This document shows, piece after piece, positions 25,842 to 35,659 of a stretch of 64,000 nucleotides of DNA. Position 1 is the first letter of the stretch. Each line of letters starts with the position of its first letter. The notes below the pieces were generated by a model, which saw only the letters and a program-made list of their open reading frames with translations, did not search any database and was not told where the DNA came from. This stretch comes from Mesobacillus maritimus (GTDB lineage: Bacteria; Bacillota; Bacilli; Bacillales; Cytobacillaceae). Where the stretch lies: assembly GCF_023715205.1 (NCBI RefSeq), contig NZ_JAMBNR010000005.1:186001-250000 (forward strand), in the 5' to 3' direction. The position numbers and the translations under genes were made by a program.

Positions 25842-26990
25842 ATGTCATATTTACCAAAACCACATGGTGGAAAACTAATTCAAGCCTATGATCCTGCTTT
25901 TGATGTTAGCAACATCCTAAAGGAAATTGTTATTGATAATATTGCTCTAAGTGATCTTGAACTAATCGGCGTAGGACTGTTCAGTCCGCTAACAGGTTTC
26001 CTAGGTCAAGCAGACTATGAATCTGTAGTCCGCAATATGCGCTTAAAAGACAATACAATCTGGTCCATCCCAGTTACATTACCAGTGTCTTCAGAAGTAG
26101 CAACCACTCTAAAAGTTGGCGAACAATATCGTTTAACTTTTGAAAATGAAACTTACGGGGTGATTACCGTTTCAGAATGGTATGAACCAGATTTAACCCT
26201 TGAAGCTCGCGAAGTATATAAAACGGAGGAACTCGCCCATCCAGGTGTCAAACGTTTGTTTGAACGAGGTTCTGTGTATGTAGCAGGAGATGTTACGTTA
26301 ATTAAAAAGCCTGAAAAAGGCGTTTTTGGAGACGTGTGGCTCGAACCGAAAGACACGCGTGCTCTATTTGAAAACAACGGCTGGAAAACAGTCGTCGGCT
26401 TCCAAACGCGAAACCCGATTCACCGCGCACATGAATATATTCAAAAAGCCGCGCTTGAAACTGTCGATGGATTATTTGTCAATCCGTTAGTTGGCGAAAC
26501 AAAATCAGATGATATCCCAGCGGATGTTCGTTTGAAAAGCTATCGTGTGTTACTAGAAAACTATTATCCTACTGAACGTGTACAACTAGGTGTGTATCCA
26601 GCGGCAATGCGTTATGCCGGCCCAAGAGAAGCGATTTTCCATGCAATTGCTCGTAAAAATTTTGGCTGCACTCACTTTATCGTGGGCCGTGATCATGCCG
26701 GTGTTGGAAACTACTATGGTACGTATGATGCTCAATTGATTTTTAGCAACTTCACTGAAGAAGAATTAGGGATCAAACCACTCTTCTTTGAACACAGCTT
26801 TTACTGCACAAAATGCGAAGGTATGGCTTCAGATAAAACGTGCCCACATGGAAAAGAAGACCGCGTGATTCTGTCGGGAACAAAGGTTAGAGAAATGCTA
26901 CGTTCAGGTCAACTTCCACCATCGACTTTTAGCCGGAAAGAGGTTGTTGAAGTATTAATTGACGGAATGCGTGAAAAAACAACGGTGTAA
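25842..26990 (+). CDS. sat: Sulfate adenylyltransferase (ATP sulfurylase)
   Basis: A 382-residue enzyme joining sulfate and ATP to form adenosine 5'-phosphosulfate and pyrophosphate. Family motifs are [13 protein letters not shown] (QTRNPxHxxH, ATP/sulfate site), [13 protein letters not shown] and [15 protein letters not shown] cysteine-rich CTKCEG..CPHG segment near residue 325 probably binds zinc. Length matches the bacterial Sat/B. subtilis type. AAAGGTTGATAGAAT precedes the ATG. A second, diverged sat lies at the right window edge (63453). Confidence 0.97.
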   Translation: MSYLPKPHGGKLIQAYDPAFDVSNILKEIVIDNIALSDLELIGVGLFSPLTGFLGQADYESVVRNMRLKDNTIWSIPVTLPVSSEVATTLKVGEQYRLTFENETYGVITVSEWYEPDLTLEAREVYKTEELAHPGVKRLFERGSVYVAGDVTLIKKPEKGVFGDVWLEPKDTRALFENNGWKTVVGFQTRNPIHRAHEYIQKAALETVDGLFVNPLVGETKSDDIPADVRLKSYRVLLENYYPTERVQLGVYPAAMRYAGPREAIFHAIARKNFGCTHFIVGRDHAGVGNYYGTYDAQLIFSNFTEEELGIKPLFFEHSFYCTKCEGMASDKTCPHGKEDRVILSGTKVREMLRSGQLPPSTFSRKEVVEVLIDGMREKTTV

Positions 26991-27002
26991 GGAGGAGCAA
27001 AC

Positions 27003-27602
27003 ATGACAAAAGCTACAAATATCACTTGGCATGATTCAACTGTAACGAAATTAGAACGTCATGCACAAAACGGGCATCGAAGCTGTGTTCTTTGGTTTAC
27101 CGGTCTATCTGGTTCAGGAAAATCAACGATCGCAAACGCAGTTTCGAATGAATTGTTCCGTCAACGAATCAATGAGTATGTGTTAGATGGCGATAATATC
27201 CGCCATGGTTTAAATAAAGACCTGGGCTTTTCTGAACAAGACCGGACGGAAAACATCCGCCGAATTGGCGAAGTGGCAAAACTGTTTGTTGATAGTGGAA
27301 AAGTTGTCACAACTGCTTTTATCTCACCATTTCGCTCTGACCGTGACCAAGTTCGCGAGTTGTTTGAAGCAGGGGAGTTCATTGAAGTCTTTGTTGATTG
27401 CCCATTAGAGGAATGTGAACGTCGCGATCCGAAACAATTGTATGTAAAAGCTCGTCGTGGGGAAATCAAGGATTTTACCGGAATTGATTCTCCTTATGAA
27501 GCACCAGATAAGCCTGAGATTACGATTCACTCAGATCAACTTTCTGTGGAAGAAGCAGTTGAACAAGTTCTCACTTACTTACGAGATGAAAATATTATAT
27601 AA
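27003..27602 (+). CDS. cysC: Adenylyl-sulfate kinase
   Basis: A 199-residue P-loop kinase that phosphorylates APS to PAPS. Walker A is GLSGSGKST (residues about 34-42); the APS-binding elements are LDGDNIRHGLNKDLGF, FISPFRSDRDQVRE and the lid KARRGEIKDFTGIDSPYEAP. The gene starts 12 bases after sat with GGAGGAG between them, so the two are co-translated. A second copy is at 62838. Confidence 0.97.
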   Translation: MTKATNITWHDSTVTKLERHAQNGHRSCVLWFTGLSGSGKSTIANAVSNELFRQRINEYVLDGDNIRHGLNKDLGFSEQDRTENIRRIGEVAKLFVDSGKVVTTAFISPFRSDRDQVRELFEAGEFIEVFVDCPLEECERRDPKQLYVKARRGEIKDFTGIDSPYEAPDKPEITIHSDQLSVEEAVEQVLTYLRDENII

Positions 27603-27659
27603 TATAAGAATCAATCATTAGAATCGGGGACGTTATAGTAGAGAAAGGGGCACACCGCA

Positions 27660-28391
27660 TTGAAAGCCATCTTGTATATTGGTCATGGAACAAGGTCAAA
27701 AAAAGGGGCGGAAGAGGCAAAATCCTTTTTACAAAGAGTCATCGACCGTGTTAATATCCCAGTTCAAGAAATCAGTTTTCTTGAACTGACAGACCCGCTC
27801 ATTGACCAAGGCTTTAAGCGCTGTGTAGAGCGAGGAGCAACGGAGATTACCGTTGTTCCTCTCTTTTTGCTTGCGGCTGGCCATATTAAAAAAGATATTC
27901 CTGAAGCCTTAGAGCTAGTCAGTAGGCATTATCCGGATATAAAACTTTCCATGATGGACCCTTTCGGGGTGCAAGGAGAGATTTTAGATGCAATTGCGGA
28001 CCTAGTCCGAGATGAAGTAGAAACAATTACAGAAAAGGACTCTGTGCTTATTGTGGGTAGAGGAAGTAGTGACCCAAGCATTCATCGTGCCTTCGCGAAA
28101 ATTGCGACTGGAATCGGTACAAGATTAGGAACAAAGAAAGTCTCAGTCTGCTATTTAGCAGCAGCACATCCCCGCTTTTCAGAGGGGATTGAAACCGTTT
28201 CGACAAAGGCAACTGGGAAAGTAATCGTTGTTCCATATTTATTATTTTCAGGATTGTTATTAGCGGAAGTCATTCAAAACGTCCGCAAACGAAAACGGCA
28301 AGAACAAGATATTTATTGTACAGGCCCTTTAACGGCACATAAAGCAATCGAGGACTTATTTGTTAGGCCGCTAATAGCATCAGAGGTTTAG
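27660..28391 (+). CDS. sirB: Sirohydrochlorin ferrochelatase
   Basis: A 243-residue CbiX/SirB-type chelatase inserting Fe2+ into sirohydrochlorin to make siroheme, the cofactor of sulfite reductase. The N-terminal metal site is YIGHGTRSKKG (His near residue 9), with VVPLFLLAAGHIKKDIP carrying the second conserved His. The second half repeats the fold, as in double-length chelatases. Start is TTG at 27660 behind GAAAGGGGC. It closes the cys operon. B. subtilis has sumT between cysC and sirB and sirC after; here sumT is absent and sirC lies at 61239. Confidence 0.92.
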   Translation: MKAILYIGHGTRSKKGAEEAKSFLQRVIDRVNIPVQEISFLELTDPLIDQGFKRCVERGATEITVVPLFLLAAGHIKKDIPEALELVSRHYPDIKLSMMDPFGVQGEILDAIADLVRDEVETITEKDSVLIVGRGSSDPSIHRAFAKIATGIGTRLGTKKVSVCYLAAAHPRFSEGIETVSTKATGKVIVVPYLLFSGLLLAEVIQNVRKRKRQEQDIYCTGPLTAHKAIEDLFVRPLIASEV

Positions 28392-28401
28392 CTCTTAACC
28401 A

Positions 28402-28439
28402 CAAAAAACAACTGCTTGGAACAAAGCAGTTGTTTTTTT
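28402..28439 (+). terminator. Terminator of the cys operon
   Basis: AAAACAACTGCTT pairs with AAGCAGTTGTTTT plus a T run. Confidence 0.85.
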
Positions 28440-28442
28440 GTG

Positions 28443-28625
28443 GGCTCTTTTTTCTCAAGGATTGTTGGTTTTAAAGGAATATAGAATGAGTTACCTATGA
28501 TTTCATTCAAAAGTTCGTTTACAAGATGAGAAAAGAACTTACAAACTAAGTATTTACGCAGAGAAAGGCTTTTTTCGCGTTAAAATTGGATTGGATTTGA
28601 ACAACAAATTTTATGAAAACAGTTT
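28443..28625. mobile_element. MITE-like element, copy 2
   Basis: About 183 bp, aligned over its full length with the element at 18684: it starts GGCTCTTTTTTCTCAAGGATTG and ends AACAAATTTTATGAAAACAG. The terminal AGCC has become AGTT. The flanking octamers TTTTTGTG and TTGGTGTG agree at six of eight positions, so the target duplication is eroded. Like copy 1 it lies directly beside a terminator and near a treP gene. Confidence 0.7.
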
Positions 28626-28724
28626 TGGTGTGTTAACAATATATTTAGCTTGGACCGAAATCGCATGCTCATGTCGTTTTTTGGGTCTTTAAAAATACAA
28701 AACTATTAAATTTGTCGTTTTTTG

Positions 28725-28769
28725 TTGACAATTATTTTTTGTAGTTTTAATATCTTGTATATACAAGAT
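28725..28769 (+). promoter_or_regulatory. treP promoter with TreR-type operator
   Basis: A -35 TTGACA at 28725, a 17-base spacer and -10 TAATAT at 28748. Overlapping the -10 is the perfect palindrome ATCTTGTATATACAAGAT (28752-28769); its core TTGTATATACAA is what TreR binds in B. subtilis. A weaker half-site TATACAAATA follows at about 28780. Repression by TreR, relieved by trehalose 6-phosphate, is the expected control. treR itself is not in the window. Confidence 0.85.
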
Positions 28770-28957
28770 GAAACTTGCCTATACAAATACCGAATTTGAA
28801 ATGTAAACGAATACCTAATTATTTAATGTATTTCTTTAAATATTTTCTTTTCAGAATGAAAACGGCAACAAAGGTATCGTAAGATTTCTAGTTTATAAGG
28901 TATGGTTGTTCAAACAACATTAGCAGCAAGAAAGAACGTTGACAGGAGGGATTACAA

Positions 28958-30358
28958 ATGAGTGTTGACAAGAAATCGGTTGAACAAATTGTTCAGGCTG
29001 TCGGCGGGAAAGATAATATTTCGGCAGCAACCCATTGCGTCACTCGATTACGTCTTGCCTTAAAAGACGAAGGGAAAGTCGATAAAGAGTCTCTAGAGAA
29101 TGTGAGTCTAGTAAAAGGATCTTTCTCAACAAATGGTCAGTTCCAAGTCGTGATTGGGCAAGGAACAGTCGATAAAGTGTATAAAGAAATGGTGGCTATT
29201 ACAGGAATCGGCGAAGTATCAAAAGAAGATGTAAAGGCGGAAGCAGCAAAGAACCTAAATCCATTGCAGCGTGCCGTTAAAACATTAGCGGATATTTTTA
29301 TCCCAATTCTTCCAGCGATTGTGACAGCAGGTCTGTTAATGGGAATCAATAATCTTCTCACGGGTCCTGGGATTTTCTTTGATGAGGCAGTTGTACATGT
29401 TTATCCGCAATGGGCGGATGTTGCAAACATTATTAACTTAATTGCCAATACCGCTTTCACTTTCTTGCCAGGGTTAATTGGTTGGTCCGCAGTAAAACGT
29501 TTTGGTGGAAGTCCGTTACTTGGAATTGTACTTGGGCTAATGCTTGTCCACCCAGACTTGTTAAATGCATGGGCTTATGGTGCGGCTGATGAAATTCCAA
29601 CTTGGAACTTATTCGGTCTTGAAATCGAAAAGGTGGGCTATCAAGGTCAAGTATTGCCGGTATTGCTTGCTTCTTATGTACTTGCATCGATTGAAACTTT
29701 CTTAAAGAAGAGAATTCCGGATGCGTTTCAATTGCTCCTTGTTGCACCGATTGCTTTGCTTGTAACGGGATTTGTCTCATTCGTAGCAATTGGCCCAATT
29801 ACGTTTGCAATCGGAAGTGGTATCACAAACGCAGTAGTTAGTGTGTTTGAATTTGCTCCAATTATTGGGGGATTATTATATGGTGGTTTATATGCACCAC
29901 TTGTTATCACTGGAATGCACCATACTTTCTTGGCGGTTGACCTTCAGTTAATCGGAAGTATTGGTGGAACATTCTTATGGCCAATGGTTGCGTTATCCAA
30001 TATTGCCCAAGGTACGGCTGCTTTAGCGATGATGTTCTTATTAAAAGATGAAAAGTTAAAGAGTTTATCTGTTACATCTGCCGTTTCTGCTTATCTAGGC
30101 GTTACGGAACCAGCAATGTTTGGGGTGAATTTACGCTTCAGATTTGCGTTTATCTCCGCAATTATTGGTTCTGCTATAGCAGGTGCAGTGATTTCCTTTA
30201 TGAGTGTCCAAGCGCCTTCAATTGGTGTCGGTGGCTTGCCAGCCTTTTTATCCGTGTTCCCACAAAACTGGGGAGCGTTCTTTATCGGAATGGCAATCAC
30301 ATTAGTGGTTCCATTTATCTTAACCTTTGCATGGGGTAAAATGCGCAAAGTACAATAA
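28958..30358 (+). CDS. treP: Trehalose-specific PTS EIIBC component
   Basis: A 466-residue trehalose phosphotransferase permease that delivers trehalose 6-phosphate to the cytoplasm. EIIB (residues 1-85) carries the phospho-Cys in ATHCVTRLRLAL; the EIIC domain contains LPGLIGWSAVKRFGGSPLLG, GMHHTFLAVDLQLIG and GVTEPAMFGVNL. It is very similar to the copy at 17179 along its length. The TreR-type operator upstream and treA downstream identify this one as the true trehalose transporter. ACAGGAGGG precedes the ATG. No EIIA domain is fused. Confidence 0.95.
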   Translation: MSVDKKSVEQIVQAVGGKDNISAATHCVTRLRLALKDEGKVDKESLENVSLVKGSFSTNGQFQVVIGQGTVDKVYKEMVAITGIGEVSKEDVKAEAAKNLNPLQRAVKTLADIFIPILPAIVTAGLLMGINNLLTGPGIFFDEAVVHVYPQWADVANIINLIANTAFTFLPGLIGWSAVKRFGGSPLLGIVLGLMLVHPDLLNAWAYGAADEIPTWNLFGLEIEKVGYQGQVLPVLLASYVLASIETFLKKRIPDAFQLLLVAPIALLVTGFVSFVAIGPITFAIGSGITNAVVSVFEFAPIIGGLLYGGLYAPLVITGMHHTFLAVDLQLIGSIGGTFLWPMVALSNIAQGTAALAMMFLLKDEKLKSLSVTSAVSAYLGVTEPAMFGVNLRFRFAFISAIIGSAIAGAVISFMSVQAPSIGVGGLPAFLSVFPQNWGAFFIGMAITLVVPFILTFAWGKMRKVQ

Positions 30359-30364
30359 AACCAA

Positions 30365-30398
30365 AGAGGGCCAAACAAAATTTGGCCCTCTGTTTTAT
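30365..30398 (+). terminator. Terminator after treP
   Basis: AGAGGGCCAAA pairs with TTTGGCCCTCT. It separates treP from the two glucosidase genes, which therefore need read-through or their own promoter in the 200-base AT-rich gap that follows. Confidence 0.8.
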
Positions 30399-30605
30399 TT
30401 AAAAGGATCCTTCTTATAGTTACTTATTTTTATGATAATAATCAAGAATTTAAGCTATCTTTTTCCAGCAAACAGTTAACACTAAATAGGTAGTAGGCAC
30501 AAAAGATATATTCAAATAAGCTTTTCTACAATTAATAATATTATTGATTACTTATTAGCACCTTAAACAAAACGATCCTAGAATACATATAGGAGTGTGA
30601 TACAT

Positions 30606-32285
30606 ATGAATGAAAACTGGTGGAAAGAAAGTGTTGTTTATCAAATTTATCCACGCAGTTTTATGGATAGCAATGGGGACGGGATTGGAGACTTACAAGG
30701 AATCATCTCAAAGCTTGACTATTTAAAAAAACTGGGTATTGATGTGATTTGGCTTTCACCTGTATATAAGTCTCCGAATGACGATAATGGTTATGATATT
30801 AGTGATTATCAAGACATCATGGATGAATTTGGGACCATGGCAGATTGGGAGGAACTATTAAAAGAAGTTCATAACCGTGGAATGAAATTGATCATGGATT
30901 TAGTTGTTAATCATAGTTCCGATGAGCATCCATGGTTTATTGAAGCGAAGAAATCACCGGATAATCCTTATCGTGATTATTACATATGGCGTCAAGGGAA
31001 AGATGGAAAAGAACCAACCAACTGGTATTCCAACTTTGGAGGTTCAGCATGGGAGTATGATGAACAATCAAAGCAATACTACTTACACCTTTTCTCGAAA
31101 AAACAGCCCGATTTAAACTGGCGGAATCCAAGTTTACGTGAAGACATTTATAAAATGATGAAATGGTGGTTGGATAAAGGAATTGATGGTTTCCGTATGG
31201 ACGTGATTAACTTTATCTCCAAACCAGATGTGTTTGTAGATGGCGAACCAAAAGAAGGGAAAAAGTACGCTTCTGGTAGCCCATTTTATCGCAATGGTCC
31301 TCATATTCATGACTATTTACAAGAGATGAATGAAAAAGTGTTGTCGCAATATGATGTGATGACCGTAGGCGAAATGCCTGGGGTGACACCAGAACTAGCC
31401 CAGCTTTATACGGCCGAAGATCGGAAAGAACTTAATATGGTATTTCAATTTGAACATATGGGGCTTGATAATGGGCCAAATGGCAAATGGGATTTAAAAC
31501 CGTTAAATTTAGTTGATCTTAAAGCGAATTTAACGAAATGGCAAAAAGCTCTCGAACAGCAAGGCTGGAATAGTCTTTATTTTAATAATCATGACCAACC
31601 GCGTTCGGTAACGCGATTTGGGAATGATAAAGAATACCGCAAAGAATCAGCTAAAATGCTAGCAACGGTATTACATATGATGAAGGGTACCCCATATGTT
31701 TATCAAGGGGAAGAGTTGGGAATGACAAATATCCAATACCCAACGATTGACGATTATAAAGACATTGAAATCTTAAACTTCTACCGAGAAATGAAAGCAG
31801 AAGGTGTTCCTGAAGCAGAGATTATGGCAAGTATTTATGCAAAAGGCCGCGATAACTCGAGAACACCGATGCAGTGGAATCGTGAAAAAAATGGCGGCTT
31901 TACGACGGGGACACCATGGATGAAAGTAAATCCAAATTATGTTGACATCAATGCCGAGGAAGCTTTAAACGATGAGAATTCGGTTTATTATTATTATCAA
32001 AAATTGATTCAGCTTCGTAAAACGCATGAAGTCATTTTACATGGTGATTACGAGTTATTACATGAGGAGCATCCGGACTTATTTGTGTACAAGCGTATAC
32101 TTAACGAGGAGACATTGTTGGTCATCTGTAATTTTGCTGAACTTGAAGTATTCTTCGATTGTCCGGTGGAACTAAAAAATCGCAACTCAGAACTTCTGAT
32201 TACAAATTACGAATCCAAGAACACAGACCTTTCTTCTACAATGAATTTAGCACCATATGAAGCAAAAGTCTTTTTAGTAAAATAA
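30606..32285 (+). CDS. malL: Alpha-glucosidase, oligo-1,6-glucosidase type
   Basis: A 559-residue cytoplasmic glycoside hydrolase of family 13. The conserved regions include DLVVNHSSDEHPWF, GFRMDVINF (nucleophile Asp199), TVGEMPG (acid Glu256) and NNHDQPR (Asp330). Val directly after the nucleophile is typical of oligo-1,6-glucosidase and related isomaltases. The ATG at 30606 is chosen over a GTG nine bases earlier because AGGAGTG has the right spacing. It lies 19 bases before treA, so the two are one unit. Maltose or isomaltose units would be hydrolysed; exact preference needs assay. Confidence 0.85.
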   Translation: MNENWWKESVVYQIYPRSFMDSNGDGIGDLQGIISKLDYLKKLGIDVIWLSPVYKSPNDDNGYDISDYQDIMDEFGTMADWEELLKEVHNRGMKLIMDLVVNHSSDEHPWFIEAKKSPDNPYRDYYIWRQGKDGKEPTNWYSNFGGSAWEYDEQSKQYYLHLFSKKQPDLNWRNPSLREDIYKMMKWWLDKGIDGFRMDVINFISKPDVFVDGEPKEGKKYASGSPFYRNGPHIHDYLQEMNEKVLSQYDVMTVGEMPGVTPELAQLYTAEDRKELNMVFQFEHMGLDNGPNGKWDLKPLNLVDLKANLTKWQKALEQQGWNSLYFNNHDQPRSVTRFGNDKEYRKESAKMLATVLHMMKGTPYVYQGEELGMTNIQYPTIDDYKDIEILNFYREMKAEGVPEAEIMASIYAKGRDNSRTPMQWNREKNGGFTTGTPWMKVNPNYVDINAEEALNDENSVYYYYQKLIQLRKTHEVILHGDYELLHEEHPDLFVYKRILNEETLLVICNFAELEVFFDCPVELKNRNSELLITNYESKNTDLSSTMNLAPYEAKVFLVK

Positions 32286-32304
32286 ATTATTGGTGGTGGA
32301 ATAC

Positions 32305-33990
32305 ATGCAACAACCATGGTGGAAAAAAGCAGTTGTTTATCAAATCTATCCAAAAAGTTTTAACGATACCCAAGGCAATGGAGTCGGAGATTTGCCAGGA
32401 ATAATCGAAAAACTAGATTATTTGAAAGAATTAGGTGTCGATGTTATTTGGCTAACGCCGATCTACAAATCACCTCAACGTGATAATGGGTACGATATTA
32501 GTGATTATTACTCCATTCATGAAGAGTACGGAACAATGGAAGATTTCGATCGCTTATTAGCGGAAGGACATAAGCGCGGTATTAAAATTATTATGGACAT
32601 CGTTGTCAACCACACTTCAACGGAACATGAATGGTTTAAACAAGCATTGTCTTCAAAAGATAATCCTTATCGTGATTTTTACATTTGGAAGGATCCGAAA
32701 GAAGATGGCAGCGAGCCAACCAATTGGGAATCCAAATTCGGCGGATCTGCTTGGAAATATGATGAAAAAACAGGTCAATATTACTTACATCTATTCGATG
32801 TCACTCAAGCGGATTTAAACTGGGAAAATGAAACATTAAGGAAGAAAGTCTATGAAATGATGAACTTCTGGTTCGATAAAGGGGTCGATGGTTTCCGCCT
32901 TGATGTCATCAACTTGATTTCCAAAGATCAAGACTTCCCTGATGATGACGGTTCTGTTCCACCAGGAGATGGCCGCAAGTTTTATACCGATGGTCCACGT
33001 GTCCATGAGTTTTTACAAGAAACCAATCGTGAAGTGTTTTCTAAACATGATGCGATGACGGTAGGTGAGATGTCGTCGACAACCATTGATCATTGTATTA
33101 AATACTCCAACCCAGAGCGCCATGAACTGAGTATGACTTTTAATTTCCACCATTTAAAAGTGGATTACCCAAATGGTGAGAAGTGGTCAATAGCAGACTT
33201 TGATTTCCTGAAGTTAAAACAGATTTTGTCTACTTGGCAAGTGGAAATGCACAAAGGCGGCGGCTGGAATGCGTTATTCTGGTGTAACCATGACCAACCA
33301 CGGATTGTCTCTCGTTATGGAAATGATGGGGAATATCATAGAGAGTCAGCGAAAATGTTAGCAACGACCATTCATATGATGCAAGGAACTCCTTATATCT
33401 ACCAAGGTGAAGAAATTGGGATGACCAATCCAAAGTTTGAAACCATCGATGATTATCGCGATGTTGAGTCGTTAAATATTTATAAAATTAAGCAAGAAGA
33501 GGGAATGAGCAAAGAAGAGATTCTCGAGATTCTTAAACATAAATCCAGAGATAATTCTCGGACACCTGTTCAGTGGAACAATGAGCCACATGCTGGTTTC
33601 ACATCGGGAACGCCATGGATTCCAGTGGCTTCAAATTATCCAGAAATCAATGTCGAAAGCGCATTGAAAGATACTGATTCCGTATTTTATCATTATCAAA
33701 AATTGATTCAATTACGGAAAGACTACGATATTATTACAGATGGCGATTATCAATTAATTCTCGATGAACATCCGGAAATCTTTGCTTATGTTCGTAATGT
33801 AGAGAACGAAAAATTAGTTGTCGTAAATAATTTTTATGACAATGAAATTGTGTTTGAACTACCTGAGGATGTAAAAGTAGCAGGCTATCAGAGTGAACTT
33901 TTACTTTCAAATTATCCTAATTCACCTGCATTTTCCACTAAGATCAATTTACGCCCTTATGAGTCACTGGTTTATCGTCTTAAAGCATAG
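32305..33990 (+). CDS. treA: Trehalose-6-phosphate hydrolase
   Basis: A 561-residue family 13 glycoside hydrolase cleaving trehalose 6-phosphate to glucose and glucose 6-phosphate. Its start PWWKKAVVYQIYPKSFNDT and the segments ESKFGGSAW, LHLFDVTQADLNWEN, SMTFNFHHLKVDYPNG and GGGWNALFWCNHDQPR are TreA-specific compared with MalL. Catalytic residues are Asp200, Glu255 and Asp330. GGTGGTGG stands five bases before the ATG. It works with the TreP encoded at 28958. In B. subtilis treR follows treA; here a terminator does instead. Confidence 0.94.
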   Translation: MQQPWWKKAVVYQIYPKSFNDTQGNGVGDLPGIIEKLDYLKELGVDVIWLTPIYKSPQRDNGYDISDYYSIHEEYGTMEDFDRLLAEGHKRGIKIIMDIVVNHTSTEHEWFKQALSSKDNPYRDFYIWKDPKEDGSEPTNWESKFGGSAWKYDEKTGQYYLHLFDVTQADLNWENETLRKKVYEMMNFWFDKGVDGFRLDVINLISKDQDFPDDDGSVPPGDGRKFYTDGPRVHEFLQETNREVFSKHDAMTVGEMSSTTIDHCIKYSNPERHELSMTFNFHHLKVDYPNGEKWSIADFDFLKLKQILSTWQVEMHKGGGWNALFWCNHDQPRIVSRYGNDGEYHRESAKMLATTIHMMQGTPYIYQGEEIGMTNPKFETIDDYRDVESLNIYKIKQEEGMSKEEILEILKHKSRDNSRTPVQWNNEPHAGFTSGTPWIPVASNYPEINVESALKDTDSVFYHYQKLIQLRKDYDIITDGDYQLILDEHPEIFAYVRNVENEKLVVVNNFYDNEIVFELPEDVKVAGYQSELLLSNYPNSPAFSTKINLRPYESLVYRLKA

Positions 33991-34025
33991 TAAGAAAGGC
34001 CAACGTAATCGTTGGCCTTTCTTTA
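33991..34025 (+). terminator. Terminator after treA
   Basis: AAGAAAGGCCAACG pairs with CGTTGGCCTTTCTT. Confidence 0.9.
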
Positions 34026-34148
34026 GGTTTATTATTAGTTGCGAGGCAGACGCGAGTTTTAATTTGTTATTTTGGTTAGAATACTACGGAATTTAGCTTA
34101 AGGCCTTTTTAGGTTTGTTCTATTCATGACAGGTTGCAACTTGAAACA

Positions 34149-34191
34149 TTCAAAAAGCTTGGGCATTATCAAGATCCAGGCTTTTTGAACG
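34149..34191. terminator. Hairpin near the end of the small DUF2187 gene
   Basis: TTCAAAAAGCTTGG pairs with CCAGGCTTTTTGAA. It has no long T run, so it may be a weak terminator for the minus-strand gene at 34259 or a relic. Confidence 0.5.
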
Positions 34192-34258
34192 TTTACAAAA
34201 TGGCCTTTTCTAGATGAGGGAAGTATGGTCATTTTGTCTTTTCACTTATAGGAGCCTT

Positions 34259-34471
34259 TTATAATACTTGATAATTTTTATGTGCAACAACCGTTAGCGG
34301 AGTGTCAATATTTAACCTACGCGCATCCGAACGACTGACATTGACGATAACGCTTTCATCTTTGACAATCGTAACCTCGCCAACAATGATCATATCATTT
34401 CTCATAAAACGAACCTTTTCACCTAGATTTGCCACTCGTTTTTGTTTTGTTAACGTTTTCATACTGTTCAA
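34259..34471 (-). CDS. DUF2187 small protein, YkvS-like
   Basis: A 70-residue protein with the compact beta-rich domain of DUF2187/YkvS: ANLGEKVRFMRNDMIIVGEV, VTIVKDESVIVNVS and a VVAHKNYQVL tail. The family resembles small SH3/KOW-like domains; no activity is known. The TTG at 34471 lies nine bases after AAGGAG, better than the internal ATG nine bases further in. Monocistronic. Confidence 0.75.
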   Translation of the reverse strand: MNSMKTLTKQKRVANLGEKVRFMRNDMIIVGEVTIVKDESVIVNVSRSDARRLNIDTPLTVVAHKNYQVL

Positions 34472-34667
34472 TTGTCACAGCTCCTTATTCAAATGAAGTA
34501 TTATCTGAATGGTTCATGTTTACCTATTTTGTTAGAGGGGTGATAAACAAAATGGATAAACATGAACTATAGTTCAAGTATTCCACAGGAGGGAAATATC
34601 GTCAAGGAAAAAATGAACCTCTCTTCAGTTATCATTTTTGTGCTATATTAATCTTGAGGTGATTTTT

Positions 34668-35315
34668 ATGATAGACCGGGATGGGCAGCCATTGATTGGA
34701 GAGTTTCCATCATTGCCGAAACAAGAACGTGCATATCAAAAGCGTGAAGCATTGCTTGAAAGCGGCCGAAAATTATTTAGTGAAAAAGGATATGAACAAA
34801 CAACAGCGAAAGATATTGCAGCCCATGCAAATGTGGCCACGGGAACTTTTTACCGTTATTTCTGTGATAAACGGCAACTTTTGATGGCTCTCATTAAAGA
34901 TCAATTGGACAGGTTTATGCCGCCGAATCCGAATCCGAGTTGGATGAACCATGATCCTGAAATAGGATTAGCCTCCATGTTAAAAAAACATGACCAACGA
35001 TTAGACAAGTTAGGACTTCACCATGTACTACATGAGTTACTGCCTCATGACCCTGAACTCGCCCAAGTCTATGCTGAGGTCAGAAAAAAGCTACATGGTA
35101 GCATCTATGAAGGTCTCCTTCAAGCTCAAAAGTTAGGGTATACTTGGGACGACCTTGAATTAACTGAAGTAGCTTGGTCAATTTTAATCTTAACTGAAAA
35201 ACTGCCGGAAAGGAGAACGGATCAGAGTGAACCTAATTATCATGCTATAGCAAAGATTATTTGTCGACTTGTCTTTCCGCCAGATATATTGAAACAATTA
35301 AAGGGAAACTCTTAA
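34668..35315 (+). CDS. TetR-family transcriptional regulator
   Basis: A 215-residue regulator. The helix-turn-helix lies at about residues 20-66: ALLESGRKLFSEKGYEQTTA, then KDIAAHANVATGTFYRYF, a canonical TetR DNA-binding domain. The C-terminal ligand domain is not diagnostic. GAGGTGA precedes the ATG at 34668; a longer ORF from 34638 lacks a ribosome site. Its target is unknown; two terminators separate it from the TRAP operon behind it. The RutR/FadR-like length would allow control of the downstream acid-uptake genes, which is only a guess. Confidence 0.87.
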   Translation: MIDRDGQPLIGEFPSLPKQERAYQKREALLESGRKLFSEKGYEQTTAKDIAAHANVATGTFYRYFCDKRQLLMALIKDQLDRFMPPNPNPSWMNHDPEIGLASMLKKHDQRLDKLGLHHVLHELLPHDPELAQVYAEVRKKLHGSIYEGLLQAQKLGYTWDDLELTEVAWSILILTEKLPERRTDQSEPNYHAIAKIICRLVFPPDILKQLKGNS

Positions 35316-35406
35316 CATCCTTACAAAAAGTGGAAGCGATTACAATTGTGCTTTTTCATTATTTTATTAGTTGGGATTTAAAATAGTACGAATATATTGT
35401 TGTCTT

Positions 35407-35438
35407 TAAAACCGCACCGATGCTTGTGTGGTTTTTTT
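35407..35438 (+). terminator. Terminator after the TetR gene
   Basis: AAACCGCAC pairs with GTGTGGTTT and leads into seven T. Confidence 0.8.
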
Positions 35439-35449
35439 AGATGTAAGGA

Positions 35450-35475
35450 TAGCCTGCCATTCGGCGGGCTTTCTT
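35450..35475 (+). terminator. Second, tandem terminator
   Basis: AGCCTGCC ATTC GGCGGGCT, then TTTCTT; it follows the previous terminator within 15 bases. Confidence 0.65.
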
Positions 35476-35588
35476 AATGTTCAGAAATCCTGACAATTGT
35501 TTAAACCTGATTGTTCATTTTTACTTACAAGTTTTGCTTAAAATTTATTTTTCACCCATAAAAACCATTAATTAATAGATAGAAGGAC

Positions 35589-35606
35589 TTGGCATAAAAC
35601 TTGCAT
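35589..35606 (+). promoter_or_regulatory. Sigma-54 (SigL) promoter of the TRAP operon
   Basis: TTGGCATAAAACTTGCAT has the invariant GG (-24) and GC (-12) exactly ten bases apart, matching the TGGCAC-N5-TTGC consensus. It lies 53 bases before dctP, after two terminators. Such promoters need an enhancer-binding activator of the AAA+ class; none is encoded in the window. Confidence 0.85.
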
Positions 35607-35659
35607 TATCGTATGCATAACTATTAAACCAAAAATTTGATCCAAAGGGGGAAATGCGT

